NCBI GenBank assembly: GCA_963576475.1
Contig: OY754979.1
Location: 26,982,034-27,046,033 of the forward strand
DNA length: 64,000 nt
Direction of reading: 5' to 3'
From: Molanna angustata
Taxonomy: Eukaryota; Arthropoda; Insecta; Trichoptera; Molannidae
The stretch's first letter is position 1, and each line of letters begins with the position of its first letter. Below the pieces are notes generated by a model, which did not search any database, was not told where the DNA came from, and worked only from the letters and a program-made list of their open reading frames with translations. Below, piece after piece: positions 21,641 to 35,600 of the stretch. Made by a program: the position numbers and the translations under genes.

Positions 21641-22167
21641 TTAACTACTTTTGGCATTTTCGAAACATTCATTCAAGTTGACTATTTCTGGTTGGGCGTT
21701 TTGAATGGAATTCCGCAATGACGTTACGCTATCTGGCACGACACATTCACCTGAGATGAGTGGCTCTGATTCCCTTGTATTTGAATTATCCTTGTTCATT
21801 ATCTCTTGCCGAGCAGTCAGAGTATTGACTGTATCGTTTGTAGTTGGAAGGCTCTCTGGCCGAAGGACGCCGTCGTTTGCCATTGGCAGACTCTCTGGCC
21901 GGAGGATGCTGGAAGTGGGCGGCGCCTGGGGCAGAGCAGGCTGGTTGTTCCTGAAGAGTTTGACGTAGTTGGCCGGTATGAGGCCGGTTGTCTTCATGTC
22001 GACGGTCGCCATCAGCCAGCCCGAGTTCCACAGGTTGCCTTGGACGGCCTCCGGGGCGATCGTGACGACTTGGTTGGCCCTGAAGCTCAGCTCCTGAGTG
22101 GATGAGGCTTGGAAGTCGTACTGGGCCAGAGCGCGCATCGGATTCTGCCACGTCGTTGGATCAGAAG
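21641..22167 (-). CDS. Pex13: Pex13 exon 5: SH3 domain and C-terminal tail
   Basis: 527 bases including the TAA stop at 21641-21643. The acceptor is TTTCTGTTCTAG. The SH3 core shows the A-x-Y-D-F motif (residues 293-297), GWLMATV at 328-334 and the PxNYV signature at 343-347. In other species the PEX13 SH3 domain binds PEX14 and PEX5. The tail (351-453) is low-complexity, with two copies of LRPESLPxxND. Confidence 0.94.
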
Positions 22168-23583
22168 CTAGAACAGAAATTGAGTATAAGAAACCAAATG
22201 AGCTAAAAGCTTTTACCACATACAAGTCATATTCATTTATACTAGTTGCATGTAACACATGAGATCCAACTGTCAATGGCGATAGTATTGAATAATACGT
22301 ACAAAACTTAAACACAAATTAATAAATATTTTAAGATATCAGGATAGGATAGTATGGAGGTCAGTCTGTTTTTCCTACCCAGAATATGAAAACAGCATGA
22401 TGGTATGTATGTATGTTTGGAGATTAAGTAGGTATCAAACTATTGAATGAAATATTGTGTAGTGTATACTGCCTTACAAATTGTATGAAACGATATTGTC
22501 ACTAAATTCAATTTTTATAAAAGTTGTTAAAAAAGTTTGAGATGTACTGCTACAATGTTCGTATTTTTTATAGAAAATTAAATTATCTAGTTGGGGTGTT
22601 TCAGTTTTTTGGATAATTTTAAAAACTTTGAAAAAATGTTTTTCCTAATCCAACTGTCGATTCGTTCATGAGAATTCAATTCTCTTAATGAATCGACATT
22701 ATCCAACTGTCGATTTGTTCAGGAGAACTTTGTTCTCTTAACATATCGACAATGTATCAAGCCAGGATACGCGAGAATTGTATGCAGAGGTCTACTTTTT
22801 TCACGGCTTTTCCAACTTTGAAGTCAAAAAACACCAACTTAGAGGCTTCACAGCATATATGTTCCATGCACGGATTTACTCAGAATTCGGAGTAGAACAT
22901 TTCGTGTGTCTGTGTGTGTTTGTGTGTGTGTGTGTGTGTGTCTGTGTGTGTGTGTGTGTCCCCCTTATAACTTTTGATCCGCTCAATTTACAGAGCCTAA
23001 AATTTCAGAATATATAAACAGTTACAGGCCTACAAAACTTTTATTCTCGGAATTTTGAATTTTCGTTTCGGTCAGGGGTTATCAACTTTTGAATTTTTAT
23101 TTTATTTTTCCATATATCTCAGAAACCATAAAAGCTAGAACGCTGAAAATTGGTACAAACATAGACAAATACAAAATCTCAAATTAGTTTTTTCAAAAAA
23201 ATTTCAGGGTTTCTCAAACATTTTTTATTAAGAAAAGTATTTTTTTTATGATAAATTTATGAGTTTAACTGCCTATTTTTCCAAAACTTTTACAATTATC
23301 GAAAAAAGCAGAAACACCTCAACTAGATAATTTAATTTTCTATAAAAAATATTAGCACTGTAGTAGAAGATCTCAATTTTCCAACTGTCGATTTGTTCAG
23401 GAGAACTTTGTTCTCTTAACATATCGACAATGTATCAAGCCAGAATACGCGAGAATTGTATGGAGAGGTCTACTTTTTTCACGGCTTTTCCAACTTTGAA
23501 GTCAAAAAACACCAACTTAGAGGCTTCGCAGCATATATGTTCCATACACGGATTTACTCAGAATTCGGAGTAGAACATTTCGT

Positions 23584-23617
<34 letters not shown>

Positions 23618-26600
23618 CTGTGTGTCTGTGTGTCCGTCCCCCCCTTATAACTTTTGATCCGCTCAATTTACAGAGCCTAAAATTTCAGAATATATAAACA
23701 GTTACAGGCCTACAAAACTTTTATACTCGGAATTTTGAATTTTTGTTTCAGTCAGGGGTTATCAACTTTTGAATTTTTATTTTATTTTTCCATATATCTC
23801 AGAAACCATAAACGCTAGAACGCTGAAAATTGGTACAAACATATACAAAATCTCAAATTATTTTTTTCAAAAAAATTCCAGGGTTTCTCAAACATTTTTT
23901 ATTAAGAAAAATATTTTTTTTATGATAAATTTATGAGTTTAACTGCCTATATTTCCAAAACTTTTACAATTATCGAAAAAAGCCGAAACACCCCAACTAG
24001 ATAATTTAATTTTCTATAAAAAATATTAACATTGTAGTAGAAGATCTCAATTTTTTTTTAACAATTTTTTTAAAAATTGAATTTAGTGACGACATCGCTT
24101 CATACATTTTGTATGGCAGTCGCCTATACACAATATGTAAGAAGACTTAATAGTTTGATACTTCATCTCCAAACATACATACATACCATCATGCTATTTG
24201 CATATTCTGGGTAGGAAAAAGGATCTTCCTCCATACTATCCTATCTTGACATACATACCTACATATGTTGTATAGAAAACAAAATATCTGAAAATATTCA
24301 ATAATTTGTATCTATGGGTTTATAGTTTGGTACATATTCTTCAACTATACATACTATCGCTATCGACAGTTGGATCTCATGTGTTACATGCAACTAGTTT
24401 TAACAATTTTCCAACTGTCGATTTGTTCAGGAGAACTTTGTTCTCTTAACATATCGACAATGTATCAAGCCAGAATACGAGAGAATTGTATGGAGAGGTC
24501 TACTTTTTTCACGGCTTTTCCATCTTTGAAGTCAAAAAACACCAACTTAGAGGCTTCGCAGCATATATGTTCCATACACGGATTTACTCAGAATTCGGAG
24601 TAGAACATTTCGTGTGTCTGTGTGTGTGTGTGTGTGTGTGTGTCTGTGTGTCTGTGTGTCCGTCCCCCCCTTATAACTTTTGATCCGCTCAATTTACAGA
24701 GCCTAAAATTTCAGAATATATAAACAGTTACAGGCCTACAAAACTTTTATACTCGGAATTTTGAATTTTTGTTTCAGTCAGGGGTTATCAACTTTTGAAT
24801 TTTTATTTTATTTTTCCATATATCTCAGAAACCATAAACGCTAGAACGCTGAAAATTGGTACAAACATAGACAAATACAAAATCTCAAATTAGTTTTTTC
24901 AAAAAAATTCCAGGGTTTCTCAAACATTTTTTATTAAGAAAAATATTTTTTTTATGATAAATTTATGAGTTTAACTGCCTATATTTCCAAAACTTTTACA
25001 ATTATCGAAAAAAGCCGAAACACTTCAACTAGATAATTTAATTTTCTATAAAAAATATTAACATTGTAGTAGAAGATCTCAATTTTTTTTAACAATTTTT
25101 TTAAAAATTGAATTTAGTGACGACATCGCTTCATACATTTTGTATGGCAGTCGCCTATACACAATATGTAAGAAGACTTAATAGTTTGATACTTCATCTC
25201 CAAACATACATACATACATACCATCATGCTATTTGCATATTCTGGGTAGGAAAAAGGATCTTCCTCCATACTATCCTATCTTGACATACATACCTACATA
25301 TGTTGTATAGAAAACAAAATATCTGAAAATATTCAATAATTTGTATCTATGGGTTTATAGTTTGGTACATATTCTTCAACTATACATACTATCGCTATCG
25401 ACAGTTGGATCTCATGTGTTACATGCAACTAGTTTAATAATAATCTAATAACACCAACTAGAGGCCTCGCAGCATATATGTTCCCATACATGGATTTATT
25501 CAGAATTCGGAGTAGAACATTTTATGTGCGTTTTGTGTGTGTGTGTGGTGTGTGTGTGTCTGTCCCCCCCTTATAACTTTTGATCCGCTCAATTTACAGA
25601 GCCCAAATTTTTAGAATATATAAACAGTTATAGGCCTACAAAACTTTTATACTCAGAATTGTGAATTTTTGTTTCAGTCAGGGGTTATCAACTTTTGAAA
25701 TTTTGGTTTATTTTTCCATATATCTCAGAAACCATAAAAGCTAGAACGCTGAAATTTGGTATAAACATAGACAAATACAAAATATCAAATTAGTTTTTTT
25801 TAAAAAAATCCAGGATTTCTCAAACATTTTTTATTAAGAAAAATATTTTTTTTATGATAAATTTATGAGTTTAACTGCTTATATTTCCAAATTTTTTAAA
25901 AATATCAAAAAAAGCCGAAACATCCCAACTAGATAATTTAATTTTCTATAAAAAATATTAACATTGTATTAGCACATCTCAATTTTTTTTTAATAATATT
26001 TATAAAAAATTGAATTTAGTGACGACATTGCTTCATACAATTTGTATGGCAATCGCCTACACACGATATCTAAGAAGACATAATTGTTTGATACTAATCT
26101 CCAAACATACATACATACCATCATTCTGTTTTCATATTCTGGGTAGGATCAAAGGACTGACCTCCATACTATCCTATCTTGACATACATACATATGTAGG
26201 TACAAGTGTTGTATAGAAACCAAATATCTTAAAATATTAAATAATTTGTATTTATGGGATTATAGTTTGGTACTTATTCTTCAACTATACATACTATCGC
26301 TATCGACAGTTGGATCTCATGTGTTACATGCAACTAGTATAAAAATGTTTGAGAGACTCTGGATTTTTTGTTGAAAAAATAAATTTGATATTTTGTAGTT
26401 GTTCATATCAATCATACCAATTCATATGTTAAGAGAATAAAATTCTCTTAAACATATCGACAGCCCCAAAAGAATTTTATATCACTATCAAAACTTTGTT
26501 ACAAAAAGCTTCTTACTATTTCCTTGAATTGTAGAGTTGATTGATCCCAGCATTTTGAGAATGATGTACGGAGCTGCGGTGATGATGCCCAGGAACAGCA

Positions 26601-29600
26601 GAACCGGCCAACTGGACCCTGAAGGTGTCTGGACTCCACCTTGGCTGCCATTCGATGCGGAACCAGTAGCCGCAGTCGCTTCTGCCCACGCCTTTAACAG
26701 TGAATAAATCAATTGTATTTTCATTCAGTTATTTGAAGGTTTAGTTGATTTCCATATATGTAAACATCACAGTTATAAAAATAAACACAAGACTAAGAAA
26801 GAAGGGAATAACATAAAAATATAGTAGTCTTAAAAACATCTTTAAAAATATAAAATTGTCCAGAATCCCAAGAATATATTAGGTAAAAATACCAGCTGAT
26901 ATCAGGCCAAGTCGCTCGTTTGCGAGAACGACATAAGTCAATAATGCGATATTTGAGTTAATAATGCAGAAATGTTGTGTTTATCAATATTTATATCATC
27001 TCCAATTCTCAGTACAATATCTCTATAAGTGCAAGAGAAAAAGCACATGTGTTGTTGTTTCACTGTCATATATTCACTGTAATATTGATAAACACAATAT
27101 TTCTGCATTATTAACTCGTTCTCGCAAACGAGCAAAGTGAAAAATCATTATAGACTAGATCTTATAAATTTATAGATTCTCAAAATTATTATACCCCACA
27201 TAGTGGAATATACCAAGATGGTATGAAAGGTATGTATTCTCTGAATAAGAAGTGTACGTACATAACTATTGTACATCATGTTATCATAAATAACAAATCC
27301 AACATAATGAAATTTACCTTACTAAAAGTTAAAAGTTACCTTGAATTCTTCTTCTGTCCGTATTCCCATGAGGACGAGAAGTTTCTTCAGAAGCCAATTG
27401 ATACCTCTGAATACGGCAAAGGCCGACCAGAACTGGGTGAAGAGAGTTCTCAAACGACCAAAGTTATCGGCAACACCTTCAGTGAAACAACAAAAAACAG
27501 AATAGGAATTAAATAATAGCTGATAAAAGAACAGCCAAAAATTTTATTAAACTAAATTATAATTATGAATTTGTAAAAATGTATCACTCAGCAAAATAAG
27601 CCGCATGTTTTTTTATAATAATTAATGACGGACATTCACTTTTCATTCTTATTTTATGTCAAAATTGACCGTGTTAATATTGTAGAACTTCTTAGAGGAA
27701 TGAGAAGAACCGAGACGCACTTTAGTGAAGATATACTGACCAGGAGTTTAGTTATATAGGCATATTCTAATTACACATGACAGTGATGACACTATAAAGA
27801 CAAGATAATAAGTTATTGTATCACTTGTTTATCATTTTTACAAAAAATAGTGATGCGATTCCCATAAAATATATATTTTTGGTAAAATGCAATGATGTCA
27901 ATGTTTAAGGTTACATGAATATTACTTTTAATTGGGCACTGGATTCTCCTAAAGCTGTCTTTCTCAAAGTGGGCGATAACGCCCCCTTGTGGGCGTTGAA
28001 GACCTAGAGGGGGGCGTTAAGGGGCCCAGAAAAAAATGGGGGGCGTTGGCGTGGTGTAGGGGGGCGATAGTTGATTTGTAATTACACTTACTTTATTTTT
28101 TAAATTTCACTAAAATTAAAACCTACCTACTACTCAACATCGAATAACTAGTTTATATTTCTATCCTGTATGATACCTACTGATGTTTTTGAGTAAAATC
28201 AAAACCTACCTACTACTCAATATCGAATAACTAGTTTATATTTCTATCCTGTATGATACCTACTGATGTTTTTGAGTAAAATCAAAACCTACCTACTACT
28301 CAATATCTAATAACTAGTTTATATTTCTATCCTGTATGATACCTACTGATGTTTTTGAGTAAAATCAAAACCTACCTACTACTCAATATCTAATAACTAG
28401 TTTATATTTCTATCCTGTATGATACCTACTGATGTTTTTGAGTAAAATCAAAACCTACCTACTACTCAATATCGAATAACTAGTTTATATTTCTATCCTG
28501 TATGATACCTACTGATGTTTTTGAGTAAAATCAAAACCTACCTACTACTCAATATCTAATAACTAGTTTATATTTCTATCCTGTATGATACCTACTGATG
28601 TTTTTGAGTAAAATCAAAACCTACCTACTACTCAATATCTAATAACTAGTTTATATTTCTATCCTGTATGATACCTACTGATGTTTTTGAGTAAAATCAA
28701 AACCTACCTACTACTCAATATCTAATAACTAGTTTATATTTCTATCCTGTATGATACCTACTGATGTTTTTGAGTAAAATCAAAACCTACCTACTACTCA
28801 ATATCTAATAACTAGTTTATATTTCTATCCTGTATGATACCTACTGATGTTTTTGAGTAAAATCAAAACCTACCTACTACTCAATATCTAATAACTAGTT
28901 TATATTTCTATCCTGTATGATACCTACTGATGTTTTTGAGTAAAATCAAAACCTACCTACTACTCAATATCGAATAACTAGTTTATATTTCTATCCTGTA
29001 TGATACCTACTGATGTTTTTGAGTAAAATCAAAACCTACCTACTACTCAATATCGAATAACTAGTTTATATTTCTATCCTGTATGATACCTACTGATGTT
29101 TTTGAGTAAAATCAAAACCTACCTACTACTCAATATCGAATAACTAGTTTATATTTCTATCCTGTATGATACCTACTGATGTTTTTGAGTAAAATCAAAA
29201 CCTACCTACTACTCAATATCTAATAACTAGTTTATATTTCTATCCTGTATGATACCTACTGATGTTTTTGAGTAAAATCAAAACCTACCTACTACTCAAT
29301 ATCTAATAACTAGTTTATATTTCTATCCTGTATGATACCTACTGATGTTTTTGAGTAAAATCAAAACCTACCTACTACTCAATATCGAATAACTAGTTTA
29401 TATTTCTATCCTGTATGATACCTACTGATGTTTTTGAGTAAAATTGAACCTGATATCAACAAACTTGTTAAAAATCATCAAATTCATCCATCTCATTAGA
29501 TTAGTTTTAAAACTAAAATTGATTACCTATCTATATTGTTTCTTTTAATTTGATTAAAATATTAGGTATATTCTTAATACTTATTATAAAGCTACGTTTT

Positions 29601-32600
29601 AATTGCTCTCACTGGTAAAAAATTCTAGTTTAGAATGTAAGTTTAAACACCCTATAACTAAATTAATTAAAGTAATGAAATTGTGATTTTTAAGTTTTAG
29701 GAGTGTATAAAAAATTGGGGGCGCTGAAAATAATTCATTTTCAAAGGGGTAAAAGAATAAGTTTGATAATCTCTGTCCTAAAGCATAGATTTTTTTATGA
29801 ATATCTGGGAATTATCTGAACATAGGTAGGTATTTATATTTCATATGGTAAGTGTGGCCCCTTGTAGAACTCCATCTTAGTTTATTATAATAATCAAATT
29901 ACATATAGACAATAAATATTCCAAGTCTACATAATGTATCAACTTGTTATTGGGTATTACATATAGACAATAAATATTCCAAGTCTACATAATGTATCAA
30001 CTTGTTATTGGGTATTACATATAGACAATAAATATTCCAAGTCTACATAATGTATCAACTTGTTATTGGGTATTACATATAGACAATAAATATTCCAAGT
30101 CTACATAATGTATCAACTTGTTATTGGGTATTACATATAGACAATAAATATTCCAAGTCTACATAATGTATCAACTTGTTATTGGGTATTACATATAGAC
30201 AATAAATATTCCAAGTCTACATAATGTATCAACTTGTTATTGGGTATGTGTTAAAAGTAACCTTTTAACGACAGATATGAAAAAGAACCTGGTGTATCAG
30301 TGGGCGGACTAAATATGACACTCATCTTTTAGGTACAGAATCAGCTGCCATGTATATGTGACGCTCGTCGTCATACATACATACATACCATCACGCCATG
30401 TCCCTCGCGGGGTAGGCAGAGAGAACCGAACGCCACTTATTTCTATCTCAATATGTTCACTTTCATTCTGTTAATTACACCTGATTACATCTTCCTCTCC
30501 TCTTCCTTTCCTTATCCTTTAGTTTTCCTATCATTGCTATGAATTGTTCTTTTATGCTATCTTATTTGTTTTTTTTTTTACTTTTATTCTGCTGTATTTA
30601 TTTATTTTGTTATGTGATTATGTAACTGATTGCCATAGTACACATTGTTTTGTATACTTAACATTGACTCTGGTTGGTTGGAAGAAATTGCCACTAGGTA
30701 ATAAGCCCGCCAGTGTACAAATTGTATGTACAAGAAGATTCAAATAAATAAATGAATAAATAAATAAATTAATGACATCTTTCTTTATCATACATTCTTT
30801 CTTTATGTCCTATCACATAATACCTGTTAGTTACCCGTGAAATAATAGAAATACGATTTTCAGTCTTATATTTTATTTTCATCTGACGTTTTGTCTTATA
30901 TTTGAAAATTATTTCTTGGTTCTACTATCACCATTTATTTAAATCATATATAAAATTATTTCTCATGCAAGTCTTATTTATACTTTGATGTAAAAACTGG
31001 CTATTTAGAAGTGTTTACATAAAATTACACATGTTGATCTCATTTCACAGCCCCTTAACCCACTATTATACATTTTTCAATGAAAATGTGTACATAAAGA
31101 AACGTAAGTAAGTTTTGCAATGATATAGCGCTAAGCAATTGTATCATTGGAAATTCTCGTGTTTTAAAAGTTTTTTTGTGCTGATATTCCACCTTTGCAC
31201 ACATTTTTTCTCTTGGGTGTCATGTCAATTTATTTTCAATAACATTTTGTATTTTATTTTCTCTGTATAATATATTTTAATGTTCAATAAATAACTTTGG
31301 TTTTGTTTCAATCTAAGTATTTTAGAAAATACTTGTTTGTTACAGAGCTTATATTATTTTTAAATATATTATATGGTTTTAATATAATGTTTTTTGTTTC
31401 AGATTTAAAATAATTCAAAGTGCAAATTTGTTAATCAAATTATTATACTTAAATTAAATTATATGTTTCACATCCAGAGAAAGACCAAATAACATCTTGA
31501 TAAATCCAAGATCGTAAAAAGAAACGGCTTGCATGAAACCGATACCCAGAACAGCAGAGTATAGAGCCTGAGAAGGAAGAGCCGACCCCAATAGCCAATA
31601 TAAATAAGTTGGGGCAGTGCCAGAAAGAAGAAGACTTAAAATTATTAACCTAAATGCTTTCAAAGCAGACCTACTTCTTTATCCGAACAATCATTTACTG
31701 AATCAAAATTGCCAACCTTTGTGGCTCAATTAATTAGATATTTGACTCTTGAGACAAAGGTTTTTAGTTGGATTCCCGATGGAGAAACAGTTTTGTTTTT
31801 CAGTCTAGATCTGAGACGATAAACATTATGACCCAAATGCACAGTCCTAGGTACCTAAATACTAACTCCTAACCTCACTGGAATATTTAGTATTCTTAAT
31901 TTAGCAATCGCGTTGCAGAGACATCACTAACTAAATACTAAATACTACGCCAAACTTAAGGTCAATGGCGAAGAATTTCACATTATTGTGTATGATGAAA
32001 AGAGATAGATGGGTTTAGACTAATGTTTAAAATGTTTTTTTTTGTCATAACACAAACTCATGTAACCAAGCTCACACTGACAGCTCGATGTCACGATTTT
32101 TCTGAAATTTCAGCGAATTTTCGGCATCTCGTATAGATCGCTGAATAATCTGTTTGGTATTTGATTTTACAAAATTACCAAATGCATATTTGACGAAGTT
32201 GCTAAAATCACCATCCATCGAAAACATCTTGTATTTTATTATTAAACCACTCGTAAGGTTTCTCGCGATCAATCTTACTATTTGACAATTCACAAATGTT
32301 AGTTTACGCCGATTCGCATGTGCTAAGTATTTAGATATGTCTCTGCAATGCAATTCTCATACAAAAACTTCGTAGATCCTCCAGTTAGGAAGCCACGTGA
32401 TCTCCTAACTTAAGTGAGCGACTGTGCAATGAAAACATGGTTAGTATTTAGAATTTAGCATTTAGGTAGGACTCTGCATTCGGACCTATAAGTCTCAAGA
32501 ATGTGGCAACTTGTTATAAGGTGCGTTTTAAATTAGTATTTGACAAGTACACACATTACAGGTTGTTTTTAATGAATAACGAAAGATAAAGGTAAATTAC

Positions 32601-35600
32601 AATAATGTTTAATAAAGATTAAAATTATGCAGATATCTTACCGAGTATAGCCCTAAAGGAACTGGTGATGGCCATAAAAGTATTGTCCAACATCATAGCT
32701 ACACTTCCAACAGCACCAACCAGACTCTCGATTGACTGGAAGGCCGGGCGAGAACTCTCTTCGGCCATTTGGATAAACCTGCAAAAGATTTGGTCATCAA
32801 TTATAATTTGAAATATTGATTCTAAAGACATCATTTTTTAATCTGCATTTTTTTATTCCTCTCAATAGGATGATCCTTTTACCTTGTCAACTTAAAACTT
32901 ATTTACTAATACAAAGTAAGAATAATATAACATCTACTTCATCTATTACCATAGTTTTTTCAATCTTTTCTGTTATCATCGTTTTCGAGTGTCCCGTAAG
33001 AACTGGGTAATTGAATATAAAATAGGCAAAATAACATCTCGCATAGTTCAGCAATGAGGTTCACCATCCATTCCGAATGTTGAGCCTTGTTAGGTGTGAC
33101 GAGACTGGTGGGTCCCCAACATTGTGGGGTATGCCATGAAGGTATGCACGAATTAATTAATCTATTTAGTAATTATTAACATTTATAAAGTCGCCCAACG
33201 CCTTAAAAAAACACAGAAACAAATCATATATGTTGCAAAGACAGATTATGCAATAGTTTAACGATAATTAATTATTGAGTCTATTTTTAATTTATTTGTT
33301 AGAGTTCCGTAATAAATTAAAATAAATAAATCAATCTGTTTTTATACCGTGTACATATTTGCAAAAATATGCCAAAATTGTTTTATAAATATTCATTTAA
33401 TAGATATTTCTTTTTATTTTATTTTATTATACAAAGGACAGCATACAATTATTAAAAGGAAATATACAAAAATACAAATAAGACATGTACCTCTTACGTA
33501 CTATACCTAATATCAAAATAAGACAATAAAAAAGTGTGAATTAGTGTGGGTGCGCGCATGAGAGAGTTACAATTTCAATTAAATTGTGTTGAAATTGATA
33601 AAAAACGCTTGTTGATGAAGAACAAAGTAAAAAAAAATCACGAATATCTACAATTAAGAGAATTTACATTCAGTTCAGATCTCATAACCGGTAACACGTG
33701 AACATGTATCAGTACAATGTTCAAGGAAAGAGAAAAATAAACCAATAACTTCTTGTATTTCACAATAAACTTTGAGTTTTGATTAATTCAGTTAATAATT
33801 ATATTTATTACATTATAACATGAATAACTTATAATAAGCTATTGAGACAAGTAAAATTGATGTGTGATATTCCAATTTACAAAATTCTTTTACGACCTGT
33901 ACTAACATACCACTCTCAGTGTTGGGTTCTCGATAAAAAGGATATGGATGCGTTACTGGTTTTCAAATGAAAAATTTTCAGTCCCCTCTGCGATCAAGGC
34001 ACGTGGAGAATCAAGTACAACCACGAAGTACAGAGTCTATTCAAGGAACCAAATATCGTCCAAATGATAAAAATAGAGAGACTCCGCTGGTTAGGACACG
34101 TGCATCGTATGACGATGACCAGACACCGAATAGAATCCTCGTAACACGTCCGGAGGAAAGAAGGGGTGTGGGAAGGCCGAAACTACGATGGATGGATGGA
34201 GTCGAGAGGGACCTTCAGATAACCGGTGTGTGGAATTGGGAAGGCCATGGAAAGGTTGCAATTGAGACGATTCCTTGAGGAGGCCAAGGCCTATCCTGAG
34301 CTGTGGAGCTACTGATATTCCAATTTATGATGGTATAAGAAATGCAGATATTATTTGACAAATTTTTAACATCTCAATAGAAACAAAGTTGGAATATTAT
34401 AGAAGTACCAGAAACTCAAGGCACCTACACAGGGCTTAAGATCTGTCATCAGCTGGTTTACATGATCACTTTATGCACTTGCGCAATGTTAACCAATTAT
34501 GTCTTCTTATTGAGATCCCTATCATTACAATTTTTAAAATTTCTATATACATTAACCATGAAAATCTGTTTGTTTGAAAATAAGCTGAAAAACACCATTG
34601 TCATCTATGAAGTGACGGAGAAACCTTTTTGCAACGCCATCTATTGAGAAATTGTTTTGTAAACAATGAAAGCAACAGTCCTTATACATGAGGTGACAAT
34701 GCTTTCGCACAGGTGTCACCCCTGAACCATGCTAGAATAATAAGTTACTTTTTTGGCTTGTGTACTTGCTTGTGCAAATATGTACGTATGTCGGTTTGAA
34801 GATATTAAACGAGAACGATTGAGACTATAGAAGATAGTTTGACCATATAAAAATAATGAATGATGAATGTTTGAAGAAGAATGTATACAAAGCAGATAAT
34901 AATAAAATGAAATATTGAATGAAAAAAATGGTACAACCATATAATTGTGATCTTAAAGTTGTGAATGTACAAAGACAACAGTAGACAGTTTAATTAAAAT
35001 ACAGTAAGATCTTATTCATTTAGAATCTCACAACAAATTGCGGACAAAAAGTTGCTGAATCAGCGGAAAATACATATTACTAAAATGTAGATAAAATAGG
35101 TTAGAAATTATTGTATGTTTTACCCTTTAAAAAAGCTCACCAAGAAAAATAATGCGGGTGACGTCACCTGTGTACAAACCAATTTTAGTACAGGGTCATT
35201 ACACGTCAAATCATCCAGCCTTGTCATCCATGGTATCAGATTTTGTTGATATTTTTTTTTATTTGTTCCTTTGACATCCTTATTTGACAATGCAAAATAT
35301 TATTTTGATACCTTGTATACTTTTTGAGATATAATTTTTTAAAATTGGTTAAAAAATGACCCGAGGGCTATTTCTGAGGCCTTGCATTTTTGTGACACCA
35401 TAGTATAAAAACATCATAACTTTTTAAATTTTTAATGAATCTCAGTAATTTTTTCTTTAATATTGTAATAAATAAATGCAGATTTATGTAAAAATACAAT
35501 TATTCATTCAAAATATGTTAAACTTGTAAAAAATGTTAAACTTGTGTTTTCCGGTTATTTTTTTTTGTACAAAACATTACATTCAAGAATTCAAATATCT

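Larger units (their letters stand above)
22242..26465. mobile_element. Nested Helitron cluster filling Pex13 intron 4
   Basis: An older minus-oriented Helitron (22242-22648 and 26338-26465) has been split by a pile of plus-oriented Helitrons. Intron 4 is 4,349 bases (22168-26516). Only about 73 bases at the 3' splice side and 51 at the 5' splice side are not Helitron. The individual copies are listed separately. Confidence 0.85.

Noticed and set aside
22778..24683. Recurring 60-95-codon frames in every Helitron copy (starting near the MYGEVYFFHGF or MDLMCYMQL sequences)
   Set aside because: They occur only because the copies are nearly identical. They run into the TG microsatellite (Cys-Val repeats) and have no domain or upstream signals, and two overlapping frames are equally conserved.
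28121..29448. CRISPR-like array
   Set aside because: The 83-bp units are continuous with no unique spacers, and the context is a eukaryotic intron. The same applies to the 58-bp array at 29898-30245.
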